Assembly (NCBI GenBank): GCA_964036045.1
Contig: OZ038379.1
Span: 183,878,897 to 183,942,896 of the forward strand
Direction of reading: 5' to 3'
DNA from: Eutreptiella sp. 'Long Island Sound 2002'
Taxonomy: Eukaryota; Euglenozoa; Euglenophyceae; Eutreptiales; Eutreptiaceae
Length of the DNA: 64,000 nucleotides
Shown one piece after another: positions 42,358 through 51,173 of this stretch; positions within the stretch are counted from its first letter, which is position 1; each line of letters opens with the position of its first letter. A model generated the notes under the pieces. That model was not told the origin of the DNA. It was given only the letters and a program-made list of their open reading frames with translations, and ran no database searches. The translations under genes were made by a program, and so were the position numbers.

Positions 42358-42548
42358 CCCCCAGGGATGCATTGGAAGGGTGGGAGGTACCCCCTGTCCA
42401 GGGCGCCCAGTCTATGACCAGCCACTGTCTCCAGAACGCCAAGTGCCAGCCTCAATGGCATTTGTAACCGACGGTAACTGCCCCCAACCGCTATGGCAAC
42501 TGCGTCCAACCGCCTGTCTACCCGCTCCTGGGGCCGCCTCTGGTACTG
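42358..42548 (-). repeat. Rep-B copy 2 (inverted)
   Basis: Reverse-complement relative of 3423-3606: GGGCGCCCAGTCTATG, AGTGCCAGCCTCAATGGC, TAACCGACGGTAACTGCC and CCTGTCTACCCGCTCCTGGG. Confidence 0.65.
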
Positions 42549-42885
42549 AATTAATTTTTTTGGGTGCCAAACGGCGTGTCCAGCGAACACTCCTGGTCGG
42601 ACCGTATTTTTTCAGGATTTTATTGTTCGCTGGACACGGGGCGGCGGGGGGGGGGGTGTTTCGCCCGTCGGTGACCCCCAACCGCCGCATGGACGGCCCA
42701 TTTTTTGCTCATTCAATACGGACCGCGGATGCCAGTTCATGTGTCCTCTCCTTCCCTACGACACATTTGATTTGAGGCGGATGGAGCACTGGAGGATTCT
42801 AACGCTTGGGTGTAGTGCTGTGTGCCCAGGGATGTGTGAGACCGGCTGACAACCGAAGGAGGGGGGGGGGGGGTACCCGCCCCCC

Positions 42886-43042
42886 CTGGACCCCCTTGCG
42901 CCCCCCCCCCCCGCCCCGGGGCCCAGATTCCATCGTGCGAGAAATGGGATTTACAAAAGGAAGCATCGATCTGCGCTGGTTTTGGGGCACAAGCTTTTGG
43001 GTTCCAGACCCCCTCACCCCCCCCCCCGCCCGCCCCACGTCC
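42886..43042 (+). repeat. Rep-C copy 3
   Basis: C-run, CGGGGCCCAGATTCC, GAAATGGGATTTACAAAAGG, GGGGCACAAGCTTTTGGG, TTCCAGACCCCCTCACC. Confidence 0.8.
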
Positions 43043-43791
43043 TCCACCTGCCGTTGCTCTGGCACGGGCGTTGTTTGTGCGCGCCGTGAGAAGACCCAAG
43101 AGGTGGGCATTGCATCACGAACGCACCAGTCGTCAGGCGATCCCCCAACCTCCACCGGGCAGCACCCAATATCCCTAAAACACAGCCTCAAATCACCAGA
43201 AAAACCTCATCTTCATGCACCACCACAGAAAATGGACCCGCCAAATGCCAAGCTTCCAAAAGTCCGTGCCTGTGTGTGCCCTTCCATCCCCAGGGCCGAG
43301 GGCGGCCGGGGGGGGTGGGGGGGTACAGACGTGCTGTCGGGGGGTTCTCAGGCAGCCCCCGGGGCCCTGGCGCGTGGGCTCGTGCCTCCGCAGCGGCGTG
43401 CACGGGCCGCGAGCCCCCCCTGTGCCATGTGGACAGCACCGCCCGATGACCAGCGAACATCGGACGGTCCGAGGGAGGGCCCTGCGGCAGTCCCCATCCC
43501 CCCCCCCCCCCCCCCGTGTACGGCCCATGCCCAGGCCTTGGCTCAGTGGAGGGGGGGGGGTCCAGGGCGGGTTCCTAGTGAGGAGCCTTGTGGATGGCGC
43601 TGGGTCCTACTCAGTTGCCCATAGGGCGGGGCTCCTTCCTACTGAGCTGACCGGCACGCCGGGCTGGATCCTACTGAGATCCCCTCACCGGGGCAGGGGG
43701 TCACCCCCCAGCCCCCGCCCCCACTAAGCAAAGGCCTGCCCATAAGTACCGCTGACCTGCCTCCACGGCATGGCGCTTGTGCTGTCCTCAG

Positions 43792-43848
43792 GCAAGAACA
43801 CGAATTCCCTCGTGGGCGTCGCGATCTCGGCCTCGCTTCTGCCCCCAG
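43792..43848 (+). CDS. DUF389 gene, S-L-L-P-P exon
   Basis: A 57-base exon encoding K-N-T-N-S-L-V-G-V-A-I-S-A-S-L-L-P-P. N-T-x-S/N-L-V-G-V-A-I-(A/S)-A-S-L-L-P-P is the second signature of the family. It begins with GC after CTGTCCTCAG, completing a Gly codon with the preceding exon, and ends with G before GTCTGT. Confidence 0.95.
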
Positions 43849-44092
43849 GTCTGTCCGCTCTGCGTGAACAGGGGGGAAGGGGGGGGGGCGCCCCCTTTGC
43901 GTCGGGGGTGACAGCCCCCGGCCCCGTCCGTCCGGCCCCGACGGCCCATTGTTCGTTTGGGGACGGCCAGACCGCGCCCCCCCCCCCCCCCCCCGGCCGC
44001 GGTCCCAACCACCGGTACCCGCTTCGTCGCGCGCTCCAGTGCACCCCTGCCCACTCTCTCCCTCTCGTTTGCCGACCCTCGTCCCACCCTCA

Positions 44093-44231
44093 CTTTTTTT
44101 TTGTAATTTTGCGGGAATTTTTTGGGAATTTCTTCGAAATATTTTTTGGATTTGTTTGTGGAATGTTTTGCAATTGTCCGAAAAAAAATCTAAAAATTCC
44201 AAACAAAAAGAAAAACTGCACCCGCCCTCCC
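44093..44231. mobile_element. Rep-F insertion 1, T-rich/A-rich, flanked by 13-bp direct repeats
   Basis: Starts with a T run, has GGGAATTTTTT words, and ends with A-rich AAAAATTCCAAAC sequence. CGTCCCACCCTCA (44080-44092) and CGTCCCACCCCCA (44232-44244) flank it, 12 of 13 matching. Base composition is sharply unlike the surrounding GC-rich intron. Confidence 0.55.
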
Positions 44232-44321
44232 CGTCCCACCCCCAATGGCTGCTGCCCCTCCGCCCCGCCCCCCCCCCATCCCCGGGAGCATCACATCACC
44301 GGCACAGGGGAGGGCCCCACA

Positions 44322-44572
44322 CCCTCGTGGCCGTGCCGTTCCCGGAGGCCAGACCCCCAAGTCCATCAGCACGCCCCCTCACCGCCCCCCGGGGCGTCGT
44401 GGTGGTCTGGCCGGACCCCCTGTCCCTCGCGGGCGGGTCCTGGGGAACTGGCGGAGGCGGTCCCGGACGGCGCGGGCCCGTCCCCCGGTCGGTGCGGAGG
44501 AGGCCCCAACGTATGCCTCGGTCATGCCCACGGCCTCCGTCACGTCCGGTTGGGCGTGAGGACTGGGGGCGG
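44322..44572. repeat. Rep-D copy 2
   Basis: Lacks the GGCCCGGTCC insertion seen near the start of copy 1 and carries a few substitutions; otherwise the same from CCCTCGTGGCC to GTGAGGACTG. Confidence 0.85.
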
Positions 44573-44700
44573 GGGGGGGTACGTGGACCAGCGACAGGCG
44601 GTTGAGGGCTTGACTTTCGTTTGATGAGAGGTCCGACTACGTGCACTGCTGCGCAGTTGGTTGGACGCCATCAAGTACACTGCCTGTTGCCCCTGGGCAC

Positions 44701-45136
44701 TGACCCGGGGGGGGGGGGGATTGTGCATGATGCCGCTTCATCCCGATCAGGGGAGGGCACTGCCCGTTGCCCCTGGTCCACCGGAATACAGTGTGTAGGG
44801 CTTCGATATAATGGACCCGCACGCTATCTCTTGTGTTTGCCCGGCTATTCCAGCGACAGGCGCCCATGAACGCTATCAACGGTGGCACTCTTTGGTAGTG
44901 CCACGAATACACTCGCGAGTAAGTGTTGTGTGGTTTTGAAAGAGGGTGCCTTCACCTTCAAAACGAGTCCGGGTTTGCCCTCTACCTCAACGACACTTCC
45001 AAATGCCCCCCCCTGCTACTCGGGCCACTGAAGCAAAAGAGCCATGGCAAACCCCCTCCCACTAGAACTAGTGCATAATGGGGCCCCACAATGCAAAGTG
45101 GGTGTGTTCCCCGTGCCCCTCGGTGACATGTCACCC
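44701..45136. repeat. Rep-E copy 1, about 430 bp
   Basis: From TGACCC and a G-run through ATTGTGCATGATG, GAATACAGTGTGTAGGGCTT, CCAGCGACAGGCGCCCATGA, GTAAGTGTTGTGTGGTTTTG and CACTAGAACTAGTGCATAATG. The second copy at 46979-47398 lacks the CTCTACCTCAA segment. Both are in DUF389 introns. Confidence 0.9.
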
Positions 45137-45833
45137 CCCCCACCCCCCCCCCACTTCCCTCCGTCGAATACACATCTATTGCCGCGTTGCCGTGAAGGCA
45201 TGAAAGGGGGCTTTGGTGCGGGGGGGCGGGTACGAGGAGGGCATAAGCAGGTGTGCCCTCATGTGCGGTATGTCCCCGGCTGCATCCCCCAGTCCGGGTC
45301 ACGTGGACCACGTTTTGACGCCGTCTTGGTCCCAAAATGGCCCCTTTTTCAAGGAAAGGCAAACTGTTCGTGGGTCGCCCTGCACTTCAGCAAGGAAGCA
45401 TCACACAGTCGTGGGCAACACGACGTGCTGGACGGTTGATGATGATGTGCTGCGAGAGGGCCATGACGCTGGGATTGGTCACCACAGGCTACGTGCGCCG
45501 TCATCTCTGTAGACATGTGCAGCTCCCCGCAGCGGGTGCAGCTCCGTACCGGGCCACGGGGGTTAGGTACAAGGGTGGCTTACTTCCTCTACTTAGGTGC
45601 CTACCATATCGCTAATCTCTCCCCCCCACCCCCAGCCACATACCAGCCAAGGAAGCTCCCCTTGCAAGGCCCAAAGGCAGTGGACGGGCCCACGGAAAGT
45701 TCCAGGCGGCAGACAGCTGCACAGGAGGACGTGAATCAGTGGCAACCGATGTGACGGGGGGACTGTTCACACATTCTTGGCGTCGCCTCCGGACCCACAC
45801 ACCGCCCCCGCCCTCCCATTGCGCTCTTCACAG

Positions 45834-45988
45834 CGGTCAACAGTGGGCTCTGCTTTGTGCTGGCATTCATTGGGCCCCCGGAGTCGCTCAACCGAACGCT
45901 GGGGATCTCGATGTACAGCCTCCTGCTCACGCTCCTCAACATCGTCACCATTTTTGTGTGCGCGCTCATCATGTTCAAGGTCAAGCAG
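45834..45988 (+). CDS. DUF389 gene, last membrane helices exon
   Basis: Encodes A-V-N-S-G-L-C-F-V-L-A-F-I-G, a short P-P-E-S-L-N-R-T-L-G loop, then I-S-M-Y-S-L-L-L-T-L-L-N-I-V and T-I-F-V-C-A-L-I-M-F-K-V-K-Q. The sequence A-V-N-x-G-(L/M) right after L-L-P-P, and S-x-x-L-T-x-x-N-(I/V) ending in M-F-(K/R)-(V/I)-K, are family features. Acceptor CTCTTCACAG, donor GTCCGT, ends in phase 0. Confidence 0.95.
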
Positions 45989-46978
45989 GTCCGTGCAGCG
46001 CATCCCGCCTCCGCTACCCCAGCGTGCGGCGCAAGCCCACGCTGTGGGTCTGCGTGCCCTGGTCACTGTCCTGCGGTGAGGCACACACTGATCCAAAGCA
46101 CTACACAATCCGTCTTAGGGGTCGCTAATCCTGCGGCGCCTGTGGCCCCAGCTTGGGTCATTATCATTGAAGAGGGGAACTTGTGCCTTTGTGACCCGTA
46201 GTTTTGAACGGGGACCGGTCATCGCAACATTTTTCTCCGTTTTGAGTGTTGTGCCTCGCCCTTGTGCCCGTTTGACCGACTTGCTTCGCCCAAAATCGAG
46301 GGAAATTAATGCCGGGCTAACCACCCCAAAGCTGCTTACCCTTCCCCTGCGACGCGCAGTAAGCAATCCCTGACGCCTGGACGAAGCCACGCCCCATGAC
46401 CATCAACGCAATGACACAAATGCGGAGAGTAAAGATGTGGGAGGATGCGGGGCTGGGGGCCAAGGGGCGCCGGAGGGACCGGGGAGGCACCGCAGGCGGC
46501 AGGGATGGCCATTGGCGCACGGTGCCTGTGCAGAGGCGGAATTCCTCGCGCAACGGGCGGCGGTGGATGATCCGGCAGTGGACGGCTTTGCAGTAATGGA
46601 GGCTGCAGCGGTGGAGCGGTGCACGGGGGACGGTTTTGGCTGCCCAAAGGGGACGTGCCCCAAGCCCCCGTGAGGAGTCCAGGCGGCGCCGGCAACGGGG
46701 GTGCCGGTGCCAGGTCGGCATTCGCAGAGGGGCGCCCGTTCTCAAGGCCTGGATTTGCGATTACCGCGGCCCACGATGGTGCCCCCCCCCCCCCCCGCCG
46801 CTCGGGGGTTTCGAAAGACAGCGCAATAGAGGCGAGCAGTACTCGGGTAGCCAGCCGTCCTGTCGTTTTTGGGCTGCGTGCAAAGGGTCGGGGCTTCGTA
46901 GCGAACGAACAGGCGCGTGGTCTCGGCAGTACGCATCCACCGAGGCAAATGGGTGTTGTTCGTGCAGCAGTCAGGCCA

Positions 46979-47398
46979 CTGACCCTGGGGGGGAGGGGGG
47001 GCTATTGTGCATGATGCTGGGTCCCGATCAGGGGAGGGCACTGCCCGTTGCCCCTGTTCAACCGGAATACAGTGTGTAGGGCTTCGATGTAGTGGACCCG
47101 CACGCTACCTCTCGTGTTTGCCCGGCTATTCCAGCGACAGGCGCCCATGAACGCTATCAACGGTGGCACTCTTTGGTGGTGCCAAGAATACGCTCGCGAG
47201 TAAGTGTTGTGTGGTTTTGAAAGAGGGTGCCTTCACCTTCAAAACGAGTCCTGGTTTGCCCGACACTTCCAAAGGCCCCCCCCTGCTACTGGGGGCCACT
47301 AAAGCAAAAGAGCCATGGCAAACCCCCTCCCACTAGAACTAGTGCATAATGGGGCCCCACGATGCAAAGTGGGTGTGTTCCCCGTGCCATGTCACCGA
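46979..47398. repeat. Rep-E copy 2
   Basis: Matches copy 1 with a short deletion near 47258 and a different end after CCCCGTGCC. Confidence 0.9.
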
Positions 47399-48096
47399 AG
47401 AGCATTTCTCTTTGCCTTTCGCTTTGCACGGCTGCTATGTGCCTGATGGCACCGGTCTGGCACACGCATTTGTACCCCATAGCGCGCTGTGGAGGGGGGG
47501 GGTCAGTAGGAGCTGGGGGGTATGGAGGACGTCTGTTGCGAGATGTGCCACACACATGTTGCGCACAGCTTGATCTCCGGGCCTGACGTGGTACCCCCTC
47601 CCCCCCCCCCCCCAGTAGATGTTGGCTGAAAGCCCGTTGGAGGTGTTGGGGCTGGGGGACTGGTTCATCCTTCCCCCACAACGACCGCCACGTGGCGCTG
47701 ATTTCGACAACACAATTTTGCACAAGGCATTCCGCCCCCCAAACCTCCTCAATAAAAGCGTGCAGCGCTTCGGCGGCCGTGCTGTGCCCTGCCGCATGGT
47801 CGCCAGTGGAGGATGGGCTTCCAAAAGGAAGGGCCTGGGGGAGGGAGCACTAGGTCTGATGCGGGGGCACGGCCTCGGGGGGGGGGGGGGGGGGGCGGGG
47901 GATGGGGCCACGTCGCATTGATTCTTTTGAGATATGGTGCGTCGGGCTGAACCAGTTTTGCACTACAAAGGGTGTCCCCTCCTCAAACCCTCTCCAGGGC
48001 ATTTTCCGGTCCCTGCGGTGCCCTCTTCGCACTTCACGGAGTCAGGGCTCAGAAGTACCCACTTTGGGTACGTTTAGCGGAACACTATCCGGGAAA

Positions 48097-48605
48097 TGGG
48101 CCAAAGTAGGGAAAATGGGGTACAATGGGGGTAATTGAGGGAAATTCAGGTTCCTGGTGGAAAAATGGGAAATTTTGGGGCTGAAAAGGCCAAACATCAA
48201 GGTTTCGGTTGGCAACAGGGCTTGGGGGGGGGGGGGGGGGGCATTTGCGAAAGCTCCTGAGGAAAAATCGGGGAAAATGGGGGGAAATGGGTGTTGGGGT
48301 GAGATTTTTTGTTATTGATGTGGAAAAATGGAGAAAACATGGTGTGAAACCCCCCAAAAAACCACTTTTGCCCGACAGGTTGGGGGTGGGGGGTGGCCAA
48401 CGGGCACCACAAGGGGAGGAAAAATGGGGGGAAATGGGGAACAATGGGGAACAATGGGGGGAAATGGGAGAAAATCCAATTCCTCCAAATTTATCCAAAT
48501 TTACTCCAGTTTTACCCATCTTTACGTACTTCCCCCCATTTCTCCCCATTTCTCCCCATTTCCCCCCATTTCCCCCCATTTCCCCCCATTTTCCCTTGCC
48601 TTCGG
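48097..48605. repeat. Purine/pyrimidine foldback of GGGGAAATGG units
   Basis: G/A-rich units (GGGGAAATGGGGAACAATGG and similar) from about 48097 to 48475 face C/T-rich units (TTTCCCCCCATTTCCCC) at 48530-48600 across a spacer of about 50 bases rich in CCAAATTTA. The two arms are roughly complementary, so a long hairpin is possible. A G-run of about 17 lies at 48225-48241. Confidence 0.75.
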
Positions 48606-49009
48606 TACATTGTGGGGACGTTTGTGGGTACATTGCCCTCCACCAGAGCCGGGTCATTCTGAGCCCTGCAGAGTGCGGCAAGTAAGTCTCCCTCCCGGCC
48701 GGGGGGGGGGGATCACGCAGAGGAACCGAGGGGCCGACCCCCCCTGTGCATGACACCCAACACGACTGACATTTGTTGTGGTTGTGATTTGCCTCATTTC
48801 AGTCCCGGTGTTCACTGCGATCTTCAATGTCCGTTGCCGGACCTGCGGTGACCACTCGACCCATCCCGCGCCGAAGACATATGTTCACCGGCAATGTTCT
48901 TCAGCGGGTGGCGCACGCCCCCCGTCCCCACCTTCCCCGCTGCCCTCCCCCGCCGCTCTCGGATGTCGCTGGTCCCTGCGTCTACCGTGCCGTATCTCTT
49001 GCCGATCAG

Positions 49010-49167
49010 GTGGCCCCCATCCCGAACAAGGGCAGACTGTGGACGACTGTACTGCAGCCCAGAAACAAGGAAGAGGAGCCCGCCGTCAGCCCACAAAAGA
49101 TCGAGAGGTTTCTGGCCAGCAACAAGTCATCGGGCGACCTTCAGTCGTTAGGCCTCTCCTTCTACGG
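49010..49167 (+). CDS. DUF389 gene, C-terminal tail exon
   Basis: Continues directly from M-F-K-V-K-Q with V-A-P-I-P-N-K-G-R-L-W, a K-E-V-A-P-like linker typical after the last helix. A charged tail follows: N-K-E-E-E-P-A-V-S-P-Q-K-I-E-R-F-L then A-S-N-K-S-S-G-D-L. The acceptor is TTGCCGATCAG. The donor is taken as GG|GTATCC because two left-over bases then join the phase of the exon at 51011. If it is not spliced, the frame runs to TGA at 49280-49282. Confidence 0.85.
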
Positions 49168-49756
49168 GTATCCCCTGTTGCCCGGTCCCTCTCTCTCATG
49201 CTCCATTCCAAGTGCAGATGAGCCCCGGGATTCCAAAGCGCAGCCGCACGAGCTCTCCTATTTTACTGTTTTGGCTCTGTGATTTTCCACACCGCAGGCC
49301 TTGGGTCAGCGGACCACTGTGTGAAGGGCTAAGTGGGTCGTTGGAAGTGGGCAGTGCGTCGTGCGTCGTGGGTCGTGGGTCGTGTGTCGTGGGTCATGGG
49401 TACTCGGCCCCTGCCAAAGTGGTGGCACTCCGCATGGGAGCGCCCAGCCCTGCCCCAGCCCCCCCCCACCCACCTCCATCCCCCGAATCGTTGGCCGCGC
49501 CACCGCTGGCCAAATCAGCATCTCCCACGCGCCAAACAGCCTACACAACAGCAATTTTGGGCAATCTCCAATGAATGTCCATTGGCCTGTGTACAGTCAA
49601 TGGGGCTGGAAGGTGGGCCGATGCGAGTTCAGGCGCCCTTCCTCCCGGTCACGCCCCTCGCCGATCCTGTTCGGCGACCAAGAGGGAGGACAGTCTCGTG
49701 CATGCGCGCCCTCGGCTGCCTAGCGCTGGGACATGGTGGGTTCGTCCGACGGGGAA

Positions 49757-50036
49757 CGGGGGGGGGGGGGACCCCGGCAACAACCAGCACATCCTCAATA
49801 CGCCAATTATTGGGCGACGCTGACACGCAAACGGCACACCCCGCCACATTCAGCACCGCCCCAACACACCAAATACTGGGCTCCGCGAACGCGGAAACGA
49901 CACCAGCGGGAGCACCGGCCGCAGCGGCCGACAGAAAGCAGCGACCCGACGCAACATGCGAAGGGAAGAACGGGTGACTGTCCAGGGCCCCGTAAAGGAA
50001 CAACAACCCGACGGAATGTCACACAGGGGGGGCGGA
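49757..50036. repeat. Rep-G copy 1
   Basis: A G-run, then CAACAACCAGCAC, CGCCAATTATTGGGCGACG, GGGCTCCGCGAACGCGGAAA, GCACCGGCCGCAGCGGCCGA, ACATGCGAAGGGAAGAACGG and CGGAATGTCACACAGG. Copies at 54486-54756 and 58135-58398 are 85-90% alike by eye. All three are open on the minus strand with similar Ala-rich peptides. The family's conservation looks recent and not necessarily coding. Confidence 0.85.
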
Positions 50037-50584
50037 AGGGCGGGGGCTGTGCGATTCGTGTTGCCTTTGTTGCCCGGACGCCGTGTCCTCTGTGCAGTGA
50101 CGACTGGATGTTTGCGCAAAGCTGTTCGTTTGGAATTGATGGCCTTTTTCGGTCCCCTTCGATGACCCAAGGCCGCAAAAGGTGTGGCCGGAGTGCAGCC
50201 TCGCAGCGTCCGCACCGCATGAGTACCGCAGCATCACCACCGCATCCCTCATCCTAAACACATCAGCGCATCAGCGTCCCTCATCTCCGACACATCATCA
50301 CAGTCCCATGGCTCATCCTCAGCACATCCTCGCAGCGTCCTCGCTCGTCCTCAGTACAACATCGCCCATTTCCACCGCCTCACCCCCGCATCCCCGCCCA
50401 TTGGGACTCAGGGAGGCGTTCGGTGGTCGCCGTATGCGCATTGACCTGCTCTGGCGGAGGGACAGGCGCAGTCTCCTCCCTTCGCGAGGATTAGGGGGGG
50501 TGGAAGCCGAAGCAAAGCCATCTGCTCTTCTGGGCTCCTTCCTAAAAGCCTCTGCCCGGTGTAGCGGAAGCCCTACCCGCTGGG

Positions 50585-50885
50585 ATGCCATGCCATGCCA
50601 TGACACGCCATGCCACGCCACGCCATGACACGCCATGCCATGCCATGGCATGACACGACATGACACGGCATGGCTTGACATAACATGGCATGGCATGGCA
50701 TGGTACACAACAGGACACGACAGGACACGACAGAACATCGCATGACATGACATGACATGACATGACATGACATGACATGACATGACATGACATGACATGA
50801 CATGACATGACATGACATGACATGACATGACACGACACCACACAACACGGCACGGCACGGCACGGCACGGCATGACATCAGGCGA
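50585..50885. repeat. CATGA / CATGC pentanucleotide region
   Basis: Starts with CCATG and CACGC variants, becomes pure CATGA units at about 50738-50830, and ends with CACGG and GGCGA variants. Confidence 0.95.
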
Positions 50886-51010
50886 GGCGAGGCGACGTGA
50901 CGTGACCTGATCTGAGTTGGCCCAAACTGACATGGCATGGCATTGCAGGGGACGTGCTGCCGAGGTCATCAGATGTTGCATGTGACGTTGCTGCCGTTTT
51001 TCGCGTGCAG

Positions 51011-51173
51011 GGCCAATACCCATCAAGACTGTGAGCTGCCGTCACGTGCCCCGCGCGCGTCCATTTCGCATGGCGCCACTTTAGCACAACGAAGCGGATC
51101 CATCCAGGGCTTCAAGGCCCCGACAACAGAGGGACCTCCGGTGCGGTTCCGAGCGTATTCCAGTTTCATGTGA
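51011..51173 (+). CDS. DUF389 gene, probable terminal exon
   Basis: Starts after TTCGCGTGCAG and encodes A-N-T-H-Q-D-C-E-L-P-S, then R-S-G-S-I-Q-G-F-K-A-P and V-R-F-R-A-Y-S-S-F-M before TGA at 51171-51173. Its single leading base completes a Gly codon with the GG left at 49167. The tail is hydrophilic, as expected for a cytoplasmic C terminus. It has no family motif, so the assignment rests on phase, splice site and coding look. Confidence 0.6.

Larger units (their letters stand above)
41351..43791. other. Intron of the DUF389 gene
   Basis: 2.44 kb. It holds Rep-A copy 3 (41590-41806), Rep-B copy 2 (42358-42548), Rep-C copy 3 (42886-43042) and many runs of 10 or more C or G. No exon recognised. 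Confidence 0.45.
43849..45833. other. Intron of the DUF389 gene
   Basis: 1.98 kb. It holds Rep-F insertion 1 (44093-44231), Rep-D copy 2 (44322-44572) and Rep-E copy 1 (44701-45136). No exon recognised. Confidence 0.45.
45989..49009. other. Intron of the DUF389 gene
   Basis: 3.02 kb. It holds Rep-E copy 2 (46979-47398) and the GGGGAAAATGG / CCCCATTT foldback (48097-48605). The frame near 46522-46620 (A-E-A-E-F-L-A-Q-R-A) has a coding look but no splice partner or similarity. Confidence 0.45.
49168..51010. other. Intron of the DUF389 gene
   Basis: 1.84 kb. It holds a GTCGTG short tandem (49355-49398), Rep-G copy 1 (49757-50036), a CATCAG/CATCCTC-rich patch (50225-50360) and the CATGA pentanucleotide region (50585-50885). 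No exon recognised. Confidence 0.45.
3216..51173 (+). other. Gene span: DUF389-family multi-pass membrane protein (10 exons recognised)
   Basis: Exons at 3216-3294, 3656-3810, 35661-35751, 37524-37619, 39682-39822, 41288-41350, 43792-43848, 45834-45988, 49010-49167 and 51011-51173 join with matching phases at GT-AG introns. The last eight encode a continuous protein with the hallmarks of the DUF389 / TIGR00341 family (Pfam PF04087): S-V-V-I-V-A-S-M-L-V-S-P-M-M-G-P, A-I-P-S-G-F-G-V-A, L-V-G-V-A-I-S-A-S-L-L-P-P and a Leu-rich helix ending in M-F-K-V-K. The family is a predicted polytopic membrane protein without an established biochemical role; it occurs in prokaryotes and, from memory, in some algae and protists. 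The first two exons are placed here by phase and weaker family resemblance. The initiator exon was not found, and an extra exon inside the 31.85 kb intron is possible. Confidence 0.85.

Noticed and set aside
40990-42417. 475-codon open frame containing an exon of the DUF389 gene
   Set aside because: Only 41288-41350 has family similarity; the rest is poly-C, Rep-A and Rep-B sequence in frame by chance.
46396-46700. Coding-looking frames in the DUF389 intron before 49010
   Set aside because: No paired splice sites that preserve the phase, and the flanking exons already join perfectly without it.
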